9,954 nucleotides of DNA from assembly GCA_008933495.1 (NCBI GenBank), contig WBUW01000069.1, positions 1 to 9,954 on the forward strand, read 5' to 3'. The notes beneath the pieces were generated by a model. It saw nothing but the letters and a program-made list of their open reading frames with translations. It did not search any database and was not told the origin of the DNA. This document shows positions 7,222 through 9,954 of this stretch, in pieces. Made by a program: the position numbers and the translations under genes. This stretch comes from Pseudorhodoplanes sp. (GTDB taxonomy: Bacteria; Pseudomonadota; Alphaproteobacteria; Rhizobiales; Xanthobacteraceae). How positions within the stretch are numbered: the stretch's first letter is position 1; every line of letters begins with the position of its first letter.

Positions 7222-7892
7222 TGACGTCGCTGCAGTTCGATATAGCGCATCTGCTGGCCGGCGGCATGCTGGTCCTCAGCCTGCTGTTGCTCTATCAGGA
7301 TCGCATCCTTGCGACTCTGAACGTTTTTGCGTTGCAGGCAATCGTGCTTTCGCTGGCAGTGGCCTGGCAGGCCTATGTCCAGGGGGCGATGCATCTGATG
7401 GTCACCGCGGTTATTGCGCTTGTGGTCAAGGGCTTTGTCATTCCCGGCGCTTTGAACCGGATCGTGTATCGGCTCGGTATTCACCGCGAGATCGAACAGG
7501 TGATCGGCGCCGGGCCGACCATGTTGACCGGCCTGGGCTTGATCGCGCTCTCGATTCTCCTGGTCATGCCGGTCAAGGTCGGCGTGACGGCGCTGGCACG
7601 CGAAGACCTCGCCTTCGCCTTGGCCGTCATTCTGCTCGGCCTCCTGATGATGATTACCCGTCGCAACGCCGTGACCCAGATTGTCGGTTTCATGTCACTC
7701 GAGAACGGTCTGATCCTGGCCGCCACCGGCGCGAAGGGCATGCCGCTCGTGGTCGAGATTTCGGTTGCTTTTTCGATCCTGATCGCCTTTTCGGTGTTCG
7801 GTATCTTTGTCTTCCGCATTCGTGAGCGCTTCGATACGGTCGACCTGGGCGCACTTGACCGCTTCCGGCGTGAAAGAAGCACGCTGCAATGA
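7221..7892 (+). CDS. hyfE: Hydrogenase-4 component E (NuoK-like membrane subunit)
   Basis: 223 residues (E. coli HyfE about 216), with six to seven membrane helices. The C-terminal half is NuoK-like: RRNAVTQIVGFMSLENGLILAA at about 147-168 carries the membrane-buried glutamate E161, and a second one, E179, follows in PLVVEISVAF. These correspond to the proton-path acids of NuoK. An N-terminal helical half (IVLSLAVAWQAY, LVVKGFVIP) is typical of HyfE and absent from NuoK. The start is the ATG at 7221, overlapping the hyfC stop by one base, with AGGG at 7211-7214 as ribosome site. The same frame is open far upstream inside hyfC, but that part is not membrane protein-like and does not belong. 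The stop overlaps the hyfF start (ATGA). Confidence 0.95.
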   Translation: MTSLQFDIAHLLAGGMLVLSLLLLYQDRILATLNVFALQAIVLSLAVAWQAYVQGAMHLMVTAVIALVVKGFVIPGALNRIVYRLGIHREIEQVIGAGPTMLTGLGLIALSILLVMPVKVGVTALAREDLAFALAVILLGLLMMITRRNAVTQIVGFMSLENGLILAATGAKGMPLVVEISVAFSILIAFSVFGIFVFRIRERFDTVDLGALDRFRRERSTLQ

Positions 7893-9325
7893 TGTCGCCG
7901 GTACTATTTCTTCTGCTGATCCCCGTTGCCGCGACGCTGCTGCTCGGCTTCATTGCGCATTACCGGATCGGGGCGCTGCTCAACGTTCTGGCTTCCGGCG
8001 CGACGCTGGCGACCGCAATCGCACTTCTGTTTACGGAACGCGTGCGGACCGACGTTTTCATCATCGACGACTTCAATATCTATCTGGTCATCCTCACCGC
8101 ATTCGTCGGATTTACGACCAGCATCTTCAGTGCGACCTATATCGGCCATGAACTGGAGGTCGGAAAGCTGACGCCGGTATTCCTGCGTTTCTATCACGCG
8201 CTCTATCAGGCGATGATGGCAGCGATGAATCTCGCGCTGGTGTCCAACAATGTCGGTCTGCTCTGGGTCGGTGTGGAGGTCGCGACGCTGTCGACGGTCA
8301 TGATGGTCGGCGTCTATCGCACCCCGGAAGCGATCGAGGCGGCGTGGAAATATTTCATCCTCGGTTCAGTCGGGATTGCGCTCGCTTTCTTCGGAACGAT
8401 CCTGATCTATCTCGTCGCGCAGCCGGTGATCGGGGAGGGACTGCCGGCCATGGCCTGGGACATGCTGCTGCGAAACGGGGCGCGGTTTGATGCCAAGCTG
8501 CTCTCGCTCGCTTTTGTTTTTCTGCTTGTCGGTTACGGGACGAAAATCGGTCTTGCCCCGTTTCATGCCTGGTTGCCCGATGCCCATGCCGAGGGCCCGA
8601 CCCCGATTTCGGCCGTCCTGTCGGGGCTCCTGCTCAATGTCGCACTTTATGCGCTCCTGCGGTTCAAGATGGTGCTCGCAACACATCCCGACACGCTCAA
8701 TGTCGGGATGATAATGATCTCACTCGGCCTCATCAGCCTGGTCTTTTCGGGGTTCATGCTTTATCGCCGGCGCGACATCAAACGCCTGTTCGCCTATTCG
8801 TCAATCGAACACATGGGGATCATGACGTTTGCTTTCGGGATGGGCGGTCCGCTTGCCAATTTTGCCGGTCTCCTGCACATGACCATGCATTCGCTCGTCA
8901 AGCCGGCAATCTTCTTTGCCGTTGGGCATATTGCGCAGGTGAAAGGCACGCAGCGCATTTCGCAGATCCGCGGCCTGTCGGTGACCCATCCGGTCCTGGC
9001 GGTCGGGCTTGCGCTTGGCGTCATCGCGATCGCCGGACTGCCGCCGTTCGGGATGTTCCTGAGCGAGTTTATGCTGGTATCGTCCAGTTTTGCGCGCCAG
9101 CCGCTATTGGCCTTGATCCTCGTGGCTGGGCTCCTGATCGCTTTCGGCGCCTTGATGCTGCGGATGCAGGATGTTCTATTTGGGGAGCCGAGCGGGCCCG
9201 CCGGGGGCGTGAAAGCGTCCTATATTCCGCTGTTCGTTCATCTGACGCTGGCGCTCATGGCCGGACTGTGGCTGCCGGAGCCGATGGTGCGCTGGTTTCG
9301 CGCGGTCGCCGCGCAGCTCGGGTAA
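7889..9325 (+). CDS. hyfF: Hydrogenase-4 component F (second antiporter-like subunit)
   Basis: 478 residues, somewhat shorter than E. coli HyfF (about 526); about fourteen membrane helices. It is an Mrp/NuoL-M-N family subunit and the second ion-translocating unit of the complex. Key residues: E130 in LLWVGVEVATLST, K219 in GYGTKIGLAPFHAWLPDAHAEGPTP, R258/K260, E307-H308 in YSSIEHMG, H330/H334/K338 in LLHMTMHSLVKPAIFF and E393 in FLSEF. All are where active family members have them. Translation may begin at 7889 or at the next codon, 7892 (ATGATG); GAAAGAAG at 7872-7879 is spaced better for 7889. There is no long lateral helix of NuoL type. hyfD of E. coli, another antiporter-like gene, is not present between hyfC and hyfE, so this module has two rather than three such subunits. 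Confidence 0.95.
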   Translation: MMSPVLFLLLIPVAATLLLGFIAHYRIGALLNVLASGATLATAIALLFTERVRTDVFIIDDFNIYLVILTAFVGFTTSIFSATYIGHELEVGKLTPVFLRFYHALYQAMMAAMNLALVSNNVGLLWVGVEVATLSTVMMVGVYRTPEAIEAAWKYFILGSVGIALAFFGTILIYLVAQPVIGEGLPAMAWDMLLRNGARFDAKLLSLAFVFLLVGYGTKIGLAPFHAWLPDAHAEGPTPISAVLSGLLLNVALYALLRFKMVLATHPDTLNVGMIMISLGLISLVFSGFMLYRRRDIKRLFAYSSIEHMGIMTFAFGMGGPLANFAGLLHMTMHSLVKPAIFFAVGHIAQVKGTQRISQIRGLSVTHPVLAVGLALGVIAIAGLPPFGMFLSEFMLVSSSFARQPLLALILVAGLLIAFGALMLRMQDVLFGEPSGPAGGVKASYIPLFVHLTLALMAGLWLPEPMVRWFRAVAAQLG

Positions 9326-9330
9326 CGGCG

Positions 9331-9954
9331 ATGACTGGCGATTCAATCGACACGATTCTGCAGGCGGCGAACCGGCTCGCGGTACAGCGGCCGTGGCCGC
9401 GCTACGAGGTGGATGCCGCGCAGTGGCTCGCCATCGGCCACTTGATTGCGGCCGGCGGCGGCGATCTGCTTGGGTTGTGGGCGACGCCTGACAGCGTGCA
9501 TCTGGCACTCCGTTCGTCCGATTTCGATACGTCGTGCGTCGTCTCGCTGCGGGTTGTGGACGGAATGTTTCCGTCGATCGGACGCTTGCACGCCCCGGCG
9601 ATCCGGCTGGAACGCGCAATCCGCGACCTCTATGGTTTCATTCCTGACGAACATCCGGATCCGCGTCCGTGGCTCGATCACGGCGCGTGGGGACTCTCGG
9701 CGCCACTCGGGGCCGCGCGCGAAGTGCCGTTGCGCGACCCGGCCGGGTACGAATTTCTCCCGGTCAAGGGGCGCGGTCTTCACCAGATTCCGGTGGGGCC
9801 GGTTCATGCCGGGATCATCGAGCCCGGACATTTCCGCTTTACCGCCAATGGCGAGACGGTGGTGCGGCTCGAGGAACGGCTCGGCTACGTTCACAAGGGC
9901 GCCGAGGGCTTGCTCGCCGGCGCCGATCTTCATCGCGCGGCGCGTATTGTCGCC
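9331..9954 (+). CDS. hyfG: Hydrogenase-4 component G / NuoCD-like large subunit, N-terminal part (cut by window edge)
   Basis: 208 residues visible of a protein usually over 500 long. Residues 1 to about 125 form the NuoC-like domain (RLERAIRDLYGF at 92-103, PDPRPWLDHG at 109-118). Residues from about 145 begin the NuoD / NiFe large-subunit part, with QIPVGPVHAGIIEPGHFRF at 152-170 and RLGYVHKG at 183-190. It should be a cytoplasmic-face subunit sitting on HyfC and the small subunit HyfI. The ATG at 9331 is 5 bp after the hyfF stop. The RxCGxC motif that binds nickel in true hydrogenases should start about residue 210, just past the edge, so catalytic status is unseen. The text after HKG (AEGLLAGADLHRAARIVA) resembles hydrogenase-related proteins with SGDS in place of the cysteines, often mis-annotated as HypE, more than E. 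coli HycE/HyfG. The family call is firm; hydrogenase activity is not. Confidence 0.9.
   Translation, partial: MTGDSIDTILQAANRLAVQRPWPRYEVDAAQWLAIGHLIAAGGGDLLGLWATPDSVHLALRSSDFDTSCVVSLRVVDGMFPSIGRLHAPAIRLERAIRDLYGFIPDEHPDPRPWLDHGAWGLSAPLGAAREVPLRDPAGYEFLPVKGRGLHQIPVGPVHAGIIEPGHFRFTANGETVVRLEERLGYVHKGAEGLLAGADLHRAARIVA

Noticed and set aside
1..9954. CRISPR array, tRNA or rRNA genes
   Set aside because: No regularly spaced direct repeats of suitable length and no tRNA- or rRNA-like stretches were seen on reading both strands.

Overview
The window is GC-rich DNA with overlapping start/stop codons. It carries PAS-GGDEF-EAL and hydrogenase-4-like proteins of the kind common in alphaproteobacteria, probably Hyphomicrobiales such as Bradyrhizobium or Rhodopseudomonas relatives. 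The organism call is inference from protein style and composition; no rRNA or other taxonomic marker is present.

Layout. (1) Positions 1-164, minus strand: 5' end of an IS5-type transposase gene running off the left edge. (2) 165-522: AT-richer stretch without a convincing gene, holding three copies of an 11-bp motif and a TATAAT box. (3) 523-2844, plus: membrane-anchored PAS-PAS-GGDEF-EAL protein with a degenerate GGDEF (GSDAF) and an intact EAL set, so probably a c-di-GMP phosphodiesterase. Its N-terminus looks shortened. (4) 2841-3551, plus: two-helix membrane protein with a CHASE3-like periplasmic helical domain and no output domain, overlapping the previous gene by ATGA. (5) 3564-3977, minus, convergent: DUF3830 cyclophilin-like protein. 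(6) 3978-4264: leader of the next operon. (7) 4265-9954, plus: hyfB-hyfC-hyfE-hyfF-hyfG, overlapping or nearly so, with hyfG cut by the right edge.

How the genes work together. HyfB, HyfC, HyfE and HyfF form the membrane arm of a group 4 (hydrogenase-4 / complex I-like) module: two antiporter-type proton-pumping subunits (HyfB, HyfF), the NuoH-like connector (HyfC) and a NuoK-like subunit (HyfE). HyfG is the NuoC-NuoD-like large subunit of the peripheral arm. HyfA and HyfD of the E. coli hyf operon are absent between the genes seen here. The N-terminal nickel-ligand motif of HyfG would begin about two codons beyond the window, so whether this is a true [NiFe] hydrogenase or a cysteine-less hydrogenase-related complex cannot be read here. 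The wording of the visible HyfG leans towards the latter. The c-di-GMP pair is a separate signalling unit with no visible link to the hyf operon.
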